The translations under genes and the position numbers were made by a program. The notes beneath the pieces were generated by a model. The model was not told where the DNA came from and searched no databases. It was given only the letters and a program-made list of their open reading frames with translations. A stretch of 45,085 nucleotides of DNA from Mycobacteriales bacterium (lineage in GTDB: Bacteria > Actinomycetota > Actinomycetes > Mycobacteriales > QHCD01), in contig DASXJE010000068.1 of the NCBI GenBank assembly GCA_036497565.1, positions 1 to 45,085 of the forward strand, in the 5' to 3' direction. Of this stretch, positions 32,404 to 41,484 are shown piece after piece. The stretch's first letter is position 1. Every line of letters begins with the position of its first letter.

Positions 32404-33507
32404 TCAGTCATGGAGCCACCGATCGCGGCCGTCGGAGGCAACTGCGCAGATCAGCTTGCCGTAGCGGGTGACGACAGTTTGATCTTCGGTCGCGCAGAAT
32501 TCCCCTGGACGGACCGCGGAGGTGCTGGACGGAGGTGCGGAATCGGTCTGCTGGATGCTCGCGTCGACAATTGTCGAGCCGCTGACCGTATATGTGCCGG
32601 AAAAGTGCTGCGACGACCCGTCGGAGTGGTACGCCGTCAGATCGACGCGCACAGTCTCGCCGGTTACGCCGACAACCTGCAGAATGTCATGATCAGTGCC
32701 TGCGAAGCCCTGCACGAAAGCGGCATACGACGCGGCGAAATGATCACCGCCGAGGCGCCATGCGGTCGCGTAGTCGCGCGAATTGATCGCGGCGTAGTAG
32801 GACTCGACGACGGTTGACGCGTCCGCGGTAGGCGTGCGCACCGGCGCGGGTGTCGACGCCGCCACGGATTCGTAGCGATCCCACGCGGTCACCCAGTTGT
32901 TCGCGATCGCCTGTTGCGCGGTCCGCAGCGGGAGCCGGCCGGAGCAGACGAGCGCGTGCAGGTGATTCTCCAGCGCGTCCTTGTCGGGGCCGGAGGTGTC
33001 GTTCTCCGTCTGCGGCTCCGGCCACAGGTTGGTCGTGCTGTTGTCGCCGCCCACCTCCAGCGGGACGAGGTGGTCCAACTCGTACGCCGAGTGCTGGGCA
33101 TAGGGGATGCCGTAGGCCGCGAAGACCGCGTGGCGCTCGCTCGTGGTGACGTCGCGGTGCGCCGACGACCAGCCCGGGGTGCACACCTGGGCCGCCGTCG
33201 CGGCGAGGAAGACCGCGCCCGGGGTGAGGTGCCGGTCCGGCAGCGGGAGCCCGGCCGATGCCGGCCGCGGCGGTCTCGCGGTCCGATGTGGCCGGGCCGG
33301 AGCCGGCGGCCGGGAGGTGTGCGGCGCCGAGGTCGGCGGCTGCGTCGTCCTGGACGGTACGGCGGACGGCGACGTCGACTGAGAGGCAGCCGGCGACTGC
33401 GTCGCCACGCCGCTCGGTGTAGGACTCGGTTCGGACGCGGTCGTCGCCGCGGTTGAGCATCCCGACACCACGAGGGCGCACGCGAGCCCGATAACTGCCT
33501 TCTTCAT
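32404..33507 (-). CDS. Secreted lipoprotein with HNH-type nuclease domain
   Basis: 367 residues. Signal peptide MKKAVIGLACALVVSGC with lipobox VSGC (Cys 17), then a long Ser/Thr/Pro linker (about 20-90). The central domain (about 92-210) carries YELDHLVPLEVGGDN and NLWPEPQTEN, that is D145-H146 and N160, matching HNH endonucleases of the secreted type. A second domain (about 225-320, SYYAAINSRDYATAWRLGG) resembles NTF2-like lipoprotein domains, and a Cys-containing tail (FCATEDQTVV...KLICAV) follows. It would act on DNA outside the membrane; nutrient, defence or competition roles are all open. No immunity gene is apparent. Confidence 0.82.
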   Translation of the reverse strand: MKKAVIGLACALVVSGCSTAATTASEPSPTPSGVATQSPAASQSTSPSAVPSRTTQPPTSAPHTSRPPAPARPHRTARPPRPASAGLPLPDRHLTPGAVFLAATAAQVCTPGWSSAHRDVTTSERHAVFAAYGIPYAQHSAYELDHLVPLEVGGDNSTTNLWPEPQTENDTSGPDKDALENHLHALVCSGRLPLRTAQQAIANNWVTAWDRYESVAASTPAPVRTPTADASTVVESYYAAINSRDYATAWRLGGDHFAASYAAFVQGFAGTDHDILQVVGVTGETVRVDLTAYHSDGSSQHFSGTYTVSGSTIVDASIQQTDSAPPSSTSAVRPGEFCATEDQTVVTRYGKLICAVASDGRDRWLHD

Positions 33508-33523
33508 TGGTCCCCCGCAGCCG

Positions 33524-33529
33524 ACGCTA
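33524..33529 (-). promoter_or_regulatory. Putative -10 element of the HNH lipoprotein gene
   Basis: TAGCGT on the minus strand, 16 nt before the ATG at 33507, with GCGGGGGA between as ribosome binding site. The rest of the gap 33530-33620 shows nothing I can name. Confidence 0.35.
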
Positions 33530-33620
33530 GTGGCCCTGCCGATCGGGCGCGGACATTCGCCGTTTCGCGGGGCCGACGAGCGATGTCTCTGTCGCTGCGT
33601 GGTTGACCGGTGACTTTCGG

Positions 33621-34868
33621 TCAGGCGTTGCTGCGGAACACCGTCCGGAAGTGGTCGTCGGCGTACTGCCGGGCGAGGAGTACGGCGCCGCGGATCGGTG
33701 CGTCGGCGCCGAGTGCGGCCGGCCGGAGGCTCAGCCCCCGAACCGCCTGGGGAAGGGCGTCACGGCGCATCGCCGCCTCCATCGGCTCGAGCAGCAGCGG
33801 GCCGACGTCGGCGAGGCCGCCGGTGACGATCACGATTCCGGGGTTGACGATGTTGACCAGCCACGAGGTCGCCGTACCGAGGATCTCGGCCGCCTGCTCG
33901 ATCAACGTCAGCGCGAGGCGATCGCCGGTCGCGGCCGCCGCGGCGACGTCCCGGGTGGTCACCGGCCGGGATAGCTCGCCGAGGGTCGAGCGACGACCGG
34001 CCGCGAGAGCGCGGGCGGCGGCACGTTCGATGGCCGGGCCGGACGCGACGGTTTCCAGGCACCCGACCTTCCCGCAGTTGCAGGTCTCCGTCGCGCCCGG
34101 GACGGTGCAGTGGCCGAGTTCGCCGGCGACTCCCGCTCCGCCGAGGACGACCCGGCCGCCCCGGAGCATGCCCGCGCCCACGCCGGTCGAGGCGTAGACG
34201 CAGACCACGTCGTCGTAGCCCCGGGCGGCGCCGTCCTCGGCCTCGGCGACCACCACTGCCTGCGCGGTGTTGTGCACGAAGATCGGCGCCGAAAACTCCT
34301 GGCCGAGCAGGTCGGCGACGGCGACGTCGTGCCAGCCGAGGTTGGGCGCGAGCAGGCAGACCGACGTCGTCGGGTCGACGATCCCGGGGACGACGACGCC
34401 GACGGCCGCCACCGAGGAGTCCTGCGCGCCGGCTTCGTGGAGCAGGTCATGGATCAGCCCGGCGGCCGCCCCGATCGTCGACCGCGGCGGGCCACCGGGT
34501 GTCGTCGCGCTGCATCGGGCGAGCGTGTCCCCGAGCGCGTCGGTGACCACCACCGTGGTGGTCCGGGCTCCGATCGCGACACCGACGAGGTGCCGCGAGG
34601 ACGGGTCGACGCTGAGCAGCCGCGGGGGGCGCCCGCCGGCGGGAGCGCTCGCGCCCTGGCCGCTCTCGTGGACCACGCCGGCGGCGATGAGCTCCTCGAC
34701 GACGCTGGAGACGGTCGCCTTCGCCAGACCCACCTGACGCGACAGGGCGGCACGGGACAGCGGTCCGTCCGTCCGCAACAGGGACAGCACGGCCTCGGAG
34801 TTGATCCGCCGGGTGACGTCCTGGCGGGCGCCCCTGCCGCCGGTCACACCCTCGCCGGTGCGCGTCAT
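33621..34868 (-). CDS. ROK-family transcriptional regulator
   Basis: 415 residues from ATG 34868. The N-terminal winged helix (about 15-75) reads INSEAVLSLLRTDGPLSRAALSRQVGLAKATVSSVVEELIAAGVV. The ROK sugar-kinase-like domain follows, with LVGVAIGARTTTVVVTD and the zinc-binding TCNCGKVGCLETVASG. Such XylR/NagC-type proteins repress sugar genes and respond to a sugar or sugar phosphate. In the region ASTGVGAGML the phosphate-binding loop is retained, so kinase activity cannot be excluded. No divergent target gene adjoins it; the nearest candidates are the solute-binding protein operon at 35943 and beyond. Confidence 0.9.
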   Translation of the reverse strand: MTRTGEGVTGGRGARQDVTRRINSEAVLSLLRTDGPLSRAALSRQVGLAKATVSSVVEELIAAGVVHESGQGASAPAGGRPPRLLSVDPSSRHLVGVAIGARTTTVVVTDALGDTLARCSATTPGGPPRSTIGAAAGLIHDLLHEAGAQDSSVAAVGVVVPGIVDPTTSVCLLAPNLGWHDVAVADLLGQEFSAPIFVHNTAQAVVVAEAEDGAARGYDDVVCVYASTGVGAGMLRGGRVVLGGAGVAGELGHCTVPGATETCNCGKVGCLETVASGPAIERAAARALAAGRRSTLGELSRPVTTRDVAAAAATGDRLALTLIEQAAEILGTATSWLVNIVNPGIVIVTGGLADVGPLLLEPMEAAMRRDALPQAVRGLSLRPAALGADAPIRGAVLLARQYADDHFRTVFRSNA

Positions 34869-34975
34869 CGTGGCCTGCCCGGGACTCGACGGGTGCGGGG
34901 ATCGAAGACCGGGCGATGCCACGACCAGGCATCCCAGGTTCGGTCGGTGACCTTACTTACCGCGGCGCTCATCGG

Positions 34976-35875
34976 CTAGCCGGAGTCCGGCCAGATTCGC
35001 GCGGCCAGGGCGGTCAGGTTGTGCCGGCCGAATACCGCGTCGATGCGGCTGGTGTCCGACGTCGCCCGGAAGACCGACGGTGGCGCCCCGAAGGCGGCGC
35101 TGAAGCTGCGGGAGAAGTGATAGGGACTCGCGTACCCGCACGCCTCCGCCGCCTGCACGACGGTGACGTTGCTGTGCACGAGCAGGCTCGCCGCGTGCGC
35201 GAGACGGAGCAGTTCGAAGGCCTTGGCCGGCCCGAGCGCGAAGGCGGCGCGGAACTGCCGGGACAGATGACCCTTCGACGTACCTGCGGCGGAGGCCATC
35301 TCATCGAGTGGGATCGGGCGCATGCCACGCGGCCACAGTCGATGCACGTAGGCCGCGAGCCGCTCGATGGAGTCGGGTAGTACGTCGGCCGGGCCGAGCT
35401 CGACGAGCGTGCCCGAGGCGACCAGGCGGACCACTGCCTCGAGGGCGGCCTCGGCCGGTTCCCGCCATCCGGCCGGGCGGAGCTGACCGAGCTGGAGGAG
35501 GTAGCGCAACAGCGCGTGCCGCACGTCCGAACCGGGTATCGCGATGACGGTTGGCCGGCCCTCAGGCACGCCGCCGTCGCGCAGCTCGAAGTCGACGTAG
35601 GCGTGCGCGCAGCGCCGACCGGCCGCCGGACGCGGGCCGGCATCCGACTCGTCCTCCCAGTACACCGTCGCGGCGACGCCCGCAGGCGCGAGCAACAAGT
35701 GGCCGGGCGTGAGCACCGCCGAGCGACCGGCACAGATCCACCGGGCGGCGCCCGACTGCATCCACACCAGCTCGTGACACGGCAGGATGCGCGGCCCGTA
35801 GACGCTGCCCACCGGCGCCTCGCCGCGTCCGATCGCGCGCACGCAGACCTGCGAGCGGTAGCCGGTCGATGACAC
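34976..35875 (-). CDS. AraC-family transcriptional regulator
   Basis: 299 residues from GTG 35875. The N-terminal cupin-like sensor half (VYGPRILPCHELVWMQSGAARW, LTPGHLLLAPAGV) is followed by the C-terminal double helix-turn-helix with PIPLDEMASAAGTSKGHLSRQFRAAF and VVQAAEACGYASPYHFSRSFSAAFG. It probably controls the divergent solute-binding protein-dehydrogenase-dioxygenase operon, whose start is only 67 bp away. The inducer is unknown, likely the transported sugar. Confidence 0.92.
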   Translation of the reverse strand: MSSTGYRSQVCVRAIGRGEAPVGSVYGPRILPCHELVWMQSGAARWICAGRSAVLTPGHLLLAPAGVAATVYWEDESDAGPRPAAGRRCAHAYVDFELRDGGVPEGRPTVIAIPGSDVRHALLRYLLQLGQLRPAGWREPAEAALEAVVRLVASGTLVELGPADVLPDSIERLAAYVHRLWPRGMRPIPLDEMASAAGTSKGHLSRQFRAAFALGPAKAFELLRLAHAASLLVHSNVTVVQAAEACGYASPYHFSRSFSAAFGAPPSVFRATSDTSRIDAVFGRHNLTALAARIWPDSG

Positions 35876-35906
35876 GATCAGTCATCATCATGCGTCCGGC
35901 GGGTAT

Positions 35907-35922
35907 GGGCAAGCGCTGCCCC
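35907..35922. promoter_or_regulatory. LacI-type operator-like site before the solute-binding protein operon
   Basis: GGGCAAGCGCTGCCCC matches the operator at 21654-21669 in 13 of 16 positions, including the whole left half GGGCAAGCG. It lies in the 67-bp gap between the AraC gene and the solute-binding protein gene. It may be bound by the LacI protein encoded at 20519-21628 or by a relative. Confidence 0.45.
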
Positions 35923-35942
35923 GTCGGTCGAGAGTGTCGGCC

Positions 35943-38066
35943 GTGACCGATCGCGGCAGCATGTCCCGGCGGACGTTCCTCTACGGCTCGGCGCTCGTCG
36001 CCGGGTCGGCGATGCTGAGTGCCTGCACGTCGGGGACGAGCAACGCCGGGAAGGACGTCGGCAGCACCGCACGCGGCTCCGCGCGCACTCCCCTGACCGC
36101 GCCGAAGTCCCTCCGCGAGTCCCCGACCCTGGCCGGCCAAGTCAAGGCCGGCACGCTGCCGGCGGTGGCGAAGCGGCTGCCCGGCCATCCCTACGTCGTC
36201 CCGCACCACTGGGTCGAGCGCGGCCGGTACGGCGGCGTACTCAACATGATCGCGTTCTCGAGCGAGGGCGCGGCGGCGACCGACTCCAACCGCGAGTTCT
36301 ACTACGGCAACTCGCTGCTCCGCTGGCTGAACGACGGCCTCGACGTCGGTCCTGGCCTGGTCGAGAAGTGGTCGACCAACTCCGACACGTCGGAGTGGGT
36401 GCTGCACCTGCGGGCGGGCGTGAAGTGGTCCGACGGCCACCCGTTCGGCACCGACGACATCCTCTTCTGGTGGGACGACCTGGTGCTGCCGGCCCACTAC
36501 GCGCAGGTCCCGCCCGACGAGTGCCGGTCCGGCAAGGGCACTCTCGTCAAGATCACGGCCGTCGACGACGTCACCCTGAAGATGACCTTCGACGCACCGG
36601 CGCCGCTCACGGCCGACCGGCTCGCCGAGTGGGCCAAGGGGGCGATCGGGCACAACGGCCCGATCTGGGTGATCCCCAAGCACTACGCCAAGCAGTTCCA
36701 CCCGAAGTACAACAAGAGCGTCCCCAAGAACTGGGACATCGTCGGCGGGCTGTGGGAACAGAAGACCGACTGGATGCGCAATCCGGCCTGTCCGACCCTG
36801 ATCGGCTACCGGTGCAAGTCGTTCAACAACAACACCGGTGTCGTCCTCGAACGCAACCCCTACTACTGGGCGGTCACCAGGGACGGTGACCAGCTGCCCT
36901 ACATCGACGAGGTCGTCATCAAGACGACGCAGGACGCGCAGGTCGGTCAGCTGCAGGTGCGGCAGGGCTCGGTCGACTTCTGCCACGGTCCGTACAACCA
37001 GATCGACCTGTCCGACGTGTCGACGCTGAGCCAGTCGACGAAGAAGGCGGGCACCCGGATCGTGCTGTGGGACAGCGGATCGGGCACCGGGTCGATGTTC
37101 TTCCTCAACTACGACTATCCCGACCCGAAGCTGCGCAAGCTCTTTCGCGAGCCGAAGTTCCGCCAGGCGATCTCGCACGCCTTCAACCGCGCGGAGGCGC
37201 AGCGCGCACTCTACTTCCAGACCGGCGAACTGACGACCGGGACGATGAGCCCCAAGGCCTCCGAGTTCCGCGGCGCCAAAGGGCAGCAGATCTACGCCCG
37301 GTGGCGCGACTCCTACAAGTCACACGACCCGGCGAAGGCGAAGGCACTGCTCGCCGAACTCGGCCTGAAGGACACCGACAACGACGGCTACGTGGAGTTG
37401 CCCGACGGGTCGAAGCTCACGATCCGGATCGACTACTCGGCCGACATCAGTCCGACGGAAGGGGCGAAGGACGATCAGCTCGTCCGCGACTGCAAGGCGA
37501 TCGGTCTGCACATGGTGCGCAACCCCATCTCTCCGCAGACCTACGGCGACCTGTGGGCCGCGGGACAGCTCATGGTCCACACCAACTGGGAGGTGAGCAA
37601 CGACCCGAGCTGTCTCATCTATCCGCAGTGGCTGGTGCCGATCGAGAACGCGCGCTGGGCACCGCTCGAGGGTCAGCTCTACGCGCTGCGCGGCACGGCC
37701 GCCGAGCACGAACAGCAGAACGTCGATCCGTGGAAGCGCAACCCGCCGCGGCTCGAGCCCGAAGCGGGCGGGCCGATCGCCGCGCTGTGGGATCTCTACG
37801 ATCGCAGCAAGGTCGAACCGGACGAGCAGAAGCGGACCGAGCTGGTCTGGGAGATGATCAAGATCCACATCGACCAGGGCCCGTTCTTCATGGGCACCGT
37901 CGCCGGGTATCCCCAGGTCGTGGTGACCAAGACGGATCTGAAGAATGTCCCGGGCCGGGAAAACCTCGCGCAGGGCGGCTTCACCAACACGTGGGGCCTC
38001 CCGACGCCGGCCGTCTACGACCCGGAGGTCTTCTACTGGCAGAACCCGGCCGAGCACACCGCCTGA
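35943..38066 (+). CDS. ABC transporter substrate-binding protein, family 5 (peptide/sugar type), Tat-dependent lipoprotein
   Basis: About 707 residues. The N-terminus has a twin-arginine-like SMSRRTFLYG, a hydrophobic core and the lipobox LSAC. The mature part is an SBP_bac_5 domain: LRWLNDGLDVGPGLVEKWS, WVLHLRAGVKWSDGHPFGTDDILF, PYLDE-type block (here LPYIDEVVIKTTQDAQ), KFRQAISHAFNRAE. It binds an oligopeptide, oligosaccharide or other solute outside the cell. Start alternatives are GTG 35934 and ATG 35961; all keep the signal sequence. No permease or ATPase gene is adjacent, so the transporter must be encoded elsewhere. It is the first gene of an operon with a dehydrogenase and a dioxygenase. 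Confidence 0.9.
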   Translation: MTDRGSMSRRTFLYGSALVAGSAMLSACTSGTSNAGKDVGSTARGSARTPLTAPKSLRESPTLAGQVKAGTLPAVAKRLPGHPYVVPHHWVERGRYGGVLNMIAFSSEGAAATDSNREFYYGNSLLRWLNDGLDVGPGLVEKWSTNSDTSEWVLHLRAGVKWSDGHPFGTDDILFWWDDLVLPAHYAQVPPDECRSGKGTLVKITAVDDVTLKMTFDAPAPLTADRLAEWAKGAIGHNGPIWVIPKHYAKQFHPKYNKSVPKNWDIVGGLWEQKTDWMRNPACPTLIGYRCKSFNNNTGVVLERNPYYWAVTRDGDQLPYIDEVVIKTTQDAQVGQLQVRQGSVDFCHGPYNQIDLSDVSTLSQSTKKAGTRIVLWDSGSGTGSMFFLNYDYPDPKLRKLFREPKFRQAISHAFNRAEAQRALYFQTGELTTGTMSPKASEFRGAKGQQIYARWRDSYKSHDPAKAKALLAELGLKDTDNDGYVELPDGSKLTIRIDYSADISPTEGAKDDQLVRDCKAIGLHMVRNPISPQTYGDLWAAGQLMVHTNWEVSNDPSCLIYPQWLVPIENARWAPLEGQLYALRGTAAEHEQQNVDPWKRNPPRLEPEAGGPIAALWDLYDRSKVEPDEQKRTELVWEMIKIHIDQGPFFMGTVAGYPQVVVTKTDLKNVPGRENLAQGGFTNTWGLPTPAVYDPEVFYWQNPAEHTA

Positions 38067-38098
38067 GCGCGCCATTCACCCGGAGGAAGCACGTACCG

Positions 38099-39127
38099 AT
38101 GCCCACTGTCGATGACCAACCCCTCGGCGTACTGCAGATCGGCGCCGGCGCCGCCGGTATGGCGCACCTGCGCGTGGCCGGAAACCATCCCCGGTGCCGG
38201 CTGATCGCGGCCGCCGACGTGTCGCCGCCGGCACGTGCGGCCGCCACGGCGGAGTTCGCGGTCCCGGCGTACGCCGACTACCGGGAGCTGCTCGACCGGC
38301 ACGCGGCTGAGGCGCAGATCGCCATCGTCGTCGTCCCCCATCACATCTACCCGGACGTGATCGATGCGCTTGCCGGCACCGACCTGCACATCCTGAAGGA
38401 GAAGCCGTTCGCCCGGAATCTCGACGACGCCCGACGGATGGCGGAGCGGCTCCGCGACCGCGGTCGGGTGTACATGACGTCGGGGCAGCGGCTGCTCGAC
38501 CCGGCGTACCGCCGAGCGCTCGACCTCGTGCGCAAGGGCGAGCTCGGCGACATCTACCTCGCCGAGGGCCGGATCCTCTACGCGTGGAATCCGGACGGGC
38601 AGAACTGGGGTTGGCGAGGCGATCGCGACCTGTCCGGCGGGACGGCGATCCTCGACGCGGGTTGGCACATGCTTGGTGCGCTGACCGCGTGCAAGGGTCT
38701 GCCGGAGCGGGTGTTCGCCACGATCGGTTCGATGCGGGCCTGCCCCGGGGACTGGACGTCGGACGACAAGGGTGCGATGACGCTCGAGTACGCCGACGGC
38801 TCGATCGCCACCGTTGTCAGCAGCCACGTCGCGCTCCCGGACCGGTTCGAGCTGTTGCTGCACGGGACGTCGGGAAACCTCGAGGTCAACCTCTCGCGCC
38901 TTGTCCGCTACGACCGCACCGCCGCTGCCGGCGCAGCCGAGGAGTGGACGCGCAGTAATCTCCTCGCCGAGCAGCTCGACCATTTCCTCGCCTGTGTCGA
39001 CGGGCGGGAGACCCCGGAATCCGGCCTGAACGAATCGCTGGACCTGCAGCGCATCGTCGAAGCGGCCTACCGTTCGGCGGCGACCCGGCAACCCGTCGAT
39101 CTGGGTGACACGGAGGTATCGGTATGA
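38099..39127 (+). CDS. Gfo/Idh/MocA-family oxidoreductase of the solute-binding protein operon
   Basis: 342 residues. LGVLQIGAGAAGMAHLRVA gives the Rossmann loop, E101-K102-P103 in LKEKPFA is the family motif, and GGTAILDAGWHMLGALTACKG is the catalytic region with Asp/His. It should oxidise a sugar, cyclitol or related compound with NAD(P). The ATG at 38099 has GGAGG about 11 nt upstream, and the gene follows the solute-binding protein stop by 32 bp. Its stop overlaps the next ATG by 4 bases. Sequence differs clearly from the other two Gfo/Idh proteins of the window, so this is not a recent duplicate. Confidence 0.9.
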   Translation: MPTVDDQPLGVLQIGAGAAGMAHLRVAGNHPRCRLIAAADVSPPARAAATAEFAVPAYADYRELLDRHAAEAQIAIVVVPHHIYPDVIDALAGTDLHILKEKPFARNLDDARRMAERLRDRGRVYMTSGQRLLDPAYRRALDLVRKGELGDIYLAEGRILYAWNPDGQNWGWRGDRDLSGGTAILDAGWHMLGALTACKGLPERVFATIGSMRACPGDWTSDDKGAMTLEYADGSIATVVSSHVALPDRFELLLHGTSGNLEVNLSRLVRYDRTAAAGAAEEWTRSNLLAEQLDHFLACVDGRETPESGLNESLDLQRIVEAAYRSAATRQPVDLGDTEVSV

Positions 39128-39972
39128 GCAGCGAGCGGCGCCAGTCCGTGGAGGAACGGGCGGACCTCGGCCCGGAACTGGACGGCGTGCACCCCGTGAC
39201 CGAGGCGGAGGTCGGCACGTTCCAGCGGGACGGACAGGTCATCATCCGCGGCCTGGCCTCCCCCACCGAGGTGGCGGCGTACCGCACGCTGATCGAGGAG
39301 GCGGCGCTCGGCACGCCGAAGCACGCCGCGTCGGCGGATGAGGGTGAGGTCTACGCCCAGGCCTTCGACCAGTACATCAACCTGTGGCAGCGGGATGCGC
39401 GGGTCGCTGCCTTCACCCTGTCCCGCCGGTTCGCCCGGGTGGCCGCCGCGTTGCTCGAGGCGTCCGGTGTGCGGCTCTACCACGATCAGGCGCTGTTCAA
39501 GCAGGCGGGCGGTGGCCGTACGCCGTGGCACCAGGACATGCACTACTGGCCGCTGTCCACCGACCATGCACTGACGATGTGGATGCCGTTGGTCGACCTG
39601 ACCCCTGACATGGGTGAGCTGATCTTCGCGGCCGGTTCGCACCACGACGGGGCGATGGCCGACGTACCGATCTCCGGATCGTCCGACGCCATCCTCGAGA
39701 AGGAACTCGCGACCCGCGGCTATCCGCTGAAGGCCACCGGCACGATGGCCGCCGGTGACGCGTCGTTCCATGCCTCCTGGACGCTGCACTCGGCCAGCGC
39801 GAACCGAACCGGAACCCAGCGGGAGGTCATGACGCTGATCTGGTTCGAGGACGGTGCCCGGCTGATCGCGCCGACCAACGACGGTCAGCGCGCCGATCTC
39901 GAAAACTGGTTCCCGGGACTCATGCCCGGCGATCTCGCCGCCAGCCCGTTGAACCCGAATCCGCTCGACTAG
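39124..39972 (+). CDS. Phytanoyl-CoA dioxygenase (PhyH)-family non-heme iron oxygenase
   Basis: 282 residues. The double-stranded beta-helix iron site is visible: H136 and D138 in TPWHQDMHYWPL, the distal His H222 in WTLHSASANRTG with the 2-oxoglutarate-binding Arg R228 just after. VTEAEVGTFQRDGQVIIRGL is the usual N-terminal start. The enzyme should hydroxylate or cleave a small substrate using 2-oxoglutarate, iron and oxygen. ATGA overlap with the dehydrogenase gene shows coupled translation, so both probably act on the same imported compound. The 120-bp gap to the next gene has no clear terminator. Confidence 0.9.
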   Translation: MSSERRQSVEERADLGPELDGVHPVTEAEVGTFQRDGQVIIRGLASPTEVAAYRTLIEEAALGTPKHAASADEGEVYAQAFDQYINLWQRDARVAAFTLSRRFARVAAALLEASGVRLYHDQALFKQAGGGRTPWHQDMHYWPLSTDHALTMWMPLVDLTPDMGELIFAAGSHHDGAMADVPISGSSDAILEKELATRGYPLKATGTMAAGDASFHASWTLHSASANRTGTQREVMTLIWFEDGARLIAPTNDGQRADLENWFPGLMPGDLAASPLNPNPLD

Positions 39973-40092
39973 GGCCGGTAACGCCTACGGACGGCGGGCC
40001 AGCAGGTCGACGACGGGGCTGTTCCGACGGCGCGGCCGTACGTCGAGTTACCTCAGTGCCCGACCCCGAAATGACACCGGAGGCGTGGAGCC

Positions 40093-41484
40093 GTGACGAC
40101 CGTGTTACGGCGCGCGCCGACGACCCGACGACTGACCCTGCCGACGCTGCTTGCGGTCACGTTGATGGGCACGTTGATCAACAACATCCTCAACGTGCCG
40201 CTCCGGGCGATCAGCAGCGACTTCCATGTCGCCCCGTCCTCGGGTGTACTGGTGGTGAGCGGGTTCGTACTGGTCCTCGCGGCGGCCATGCCGCTCTCGG
40301 GATGGGTCGGGGACCGCTTCGGGCGACGCCGGACGATCATCGTCGCGCTCGCACTCATGGCGGCGGCCATGGTCGGCGCGGCCCTCGCACCGTCCCTCCC
40401 GGTGTTGATCGCGCTGCGCGCCGTGCAGGGCCTCGCGTGCGCCGCGTTCCCGCCGGCAGTGATGGGAATGCTGTCCAGCATCTACGGCCCCGGGCAACGG
40501 GGCCGGATGATGAGCGCCTGGGCCGGTGCGAACGGTCTCGGCCAAGCGATCGGCCCCCCGGTCGGCGGACTGCTCGCCGGCCTCGCTGGGTGGCGGTCGA
40601 TCTTCTGGCTGCTCGCGCCGCTCGCCGTCGGCGTACTGATCGCGACGGTCCGCACAGTCCCGGACGACCGAGGCCGGCCCACGCCGCTGCACCTGCCGGG
40701 AGCGGTATCGCTGACGGTCGGCGGTGCGCTGCTGATGACCGCCGCGACGGCCATACCGCAGGAGGTCGTACCGCGCTGGCTCGTGGTCGCGCTGGCGCTC
40801 GCCGGGGTCGGCTTCGTCGCGCTGTTCGTCCTCCTGTCGACGCGGGCGGCGGACCCGATCATTCGGCCGAGGCTCATCATCGAGTCGCGGTTCATGCGCA
40901 GCGCGGTCGCGGCGTTCGCCCAGATGTTCTGCCTCGCGACCGTGCTCGTCGGAGTTCCGCTTTACGTCACGGGTGCGCTCGGGCGCACGACCACCGTGAC
41001 CGGATTGCTGGTCTTCGCATTGCCCGCCACGATGGCTGCGGGCGCGCCCGTGGTCGGGCTGGTCAGCGAACGGATACATCCCCGGCGGGTGCTGCGGGCC
41101 GGGCTGGTGCTGCTGGCCACGGTCGAGCTGGCCCTCGGCTGGTGGGTCGGCACCGGCCATCGCAGCCTGCCGGGGCTCGTGGTGCTGCTGATCGCGGTCG
41201 GCGTCGGTGTGGCGCTCGTGCAGACGCCGTCGGCGACCGGTGCCACCCGATCGCCGGCCGGGCGGGCCGGCGTCGCGCTCGGGTTGTTCAACATGATGCG
41301 GTTCGCCGGGACGGCACTCGCCGCGGCCTGGGTGGCGGTGACCTACCCGCAGGGCGACCTCTTCCTGCTGTTCGCCGGCTGCGCCGCCGTCGCCGCGATC
41401 GGCCTGCTGGTCAGTTTCGCCGGCCCCGATCCGGTCGACCGCGCGATCACGGAGCAACCGGACCGGGCGGTCATCTCGGGTTGA
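40093..41484 (+). CDS. MFS transporter of the drug:H+ antiporter (DHA2-like) type
   Basis: 463 residues with 12-14 membrane helices. Motif A between helices 2 and 3 reads GWVGDRFGRRRT, and the helix 5 antiporter motif region QAIGPPVGGLLAGLAGWRSIFW is typical of EmrB/QacA-type exporters. It probably exports drugs or metabolites with proton antiport, though sugar-acid uptake cannot be excluded. GGAGGCGTGGA lies just upstream of GTG 40093. It converges on the PucR-family gene with a 14-bp overlap at the ends. Confidence 0.88.
   Translation: MTTVLRRAPTTRRLTLPTLLAVTLMGTLINNILNVPLRAISSDFHVAPSSGVLVVSGFVLVLAAAMPLSGWVGDRFGRRRTIIVALALMAAAMVGAALAPSLPVLIALRAVQGLACAAFPPAVMGMLSSIYGPGQRGRMMSAWAGANGLGQAIGPPVGGLLAGLAGWRSIFWLLAPLAVGVLIATVRTVPDDRGRPTPLHLPGAVSLTVGGALLMTAATAIPQEVVPRWLVVALALAGVGFVALFVLLSTRAADPIIRPRLIIESRFMRSAVAAFAQMFCLATVLVGVPLYVTGALGRTTTVTGLLVFALPATMAAGAPVVGLVSERIHPRRVLRAGLVLLATVELALGWWVGTGHRSLPGLVVLLIAVGVGVALVQTPSATGATRSPAGRAGVALGLFNMMRFAGTALAAAWVAVTYPQGDLFLLFAGCAAVAAIGLLVSFAGPDPVDRAITEQPDRAVISG

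Noticed and set aside
35562-37178. 538-residue minus-strand frame opposite the solute-binding protein gene
   Set aside because: Shadow of the real gene: Arg/Val/Asp-rich, no family pattern, and the opposite strand carries a clear SBP_bac_5 protein.
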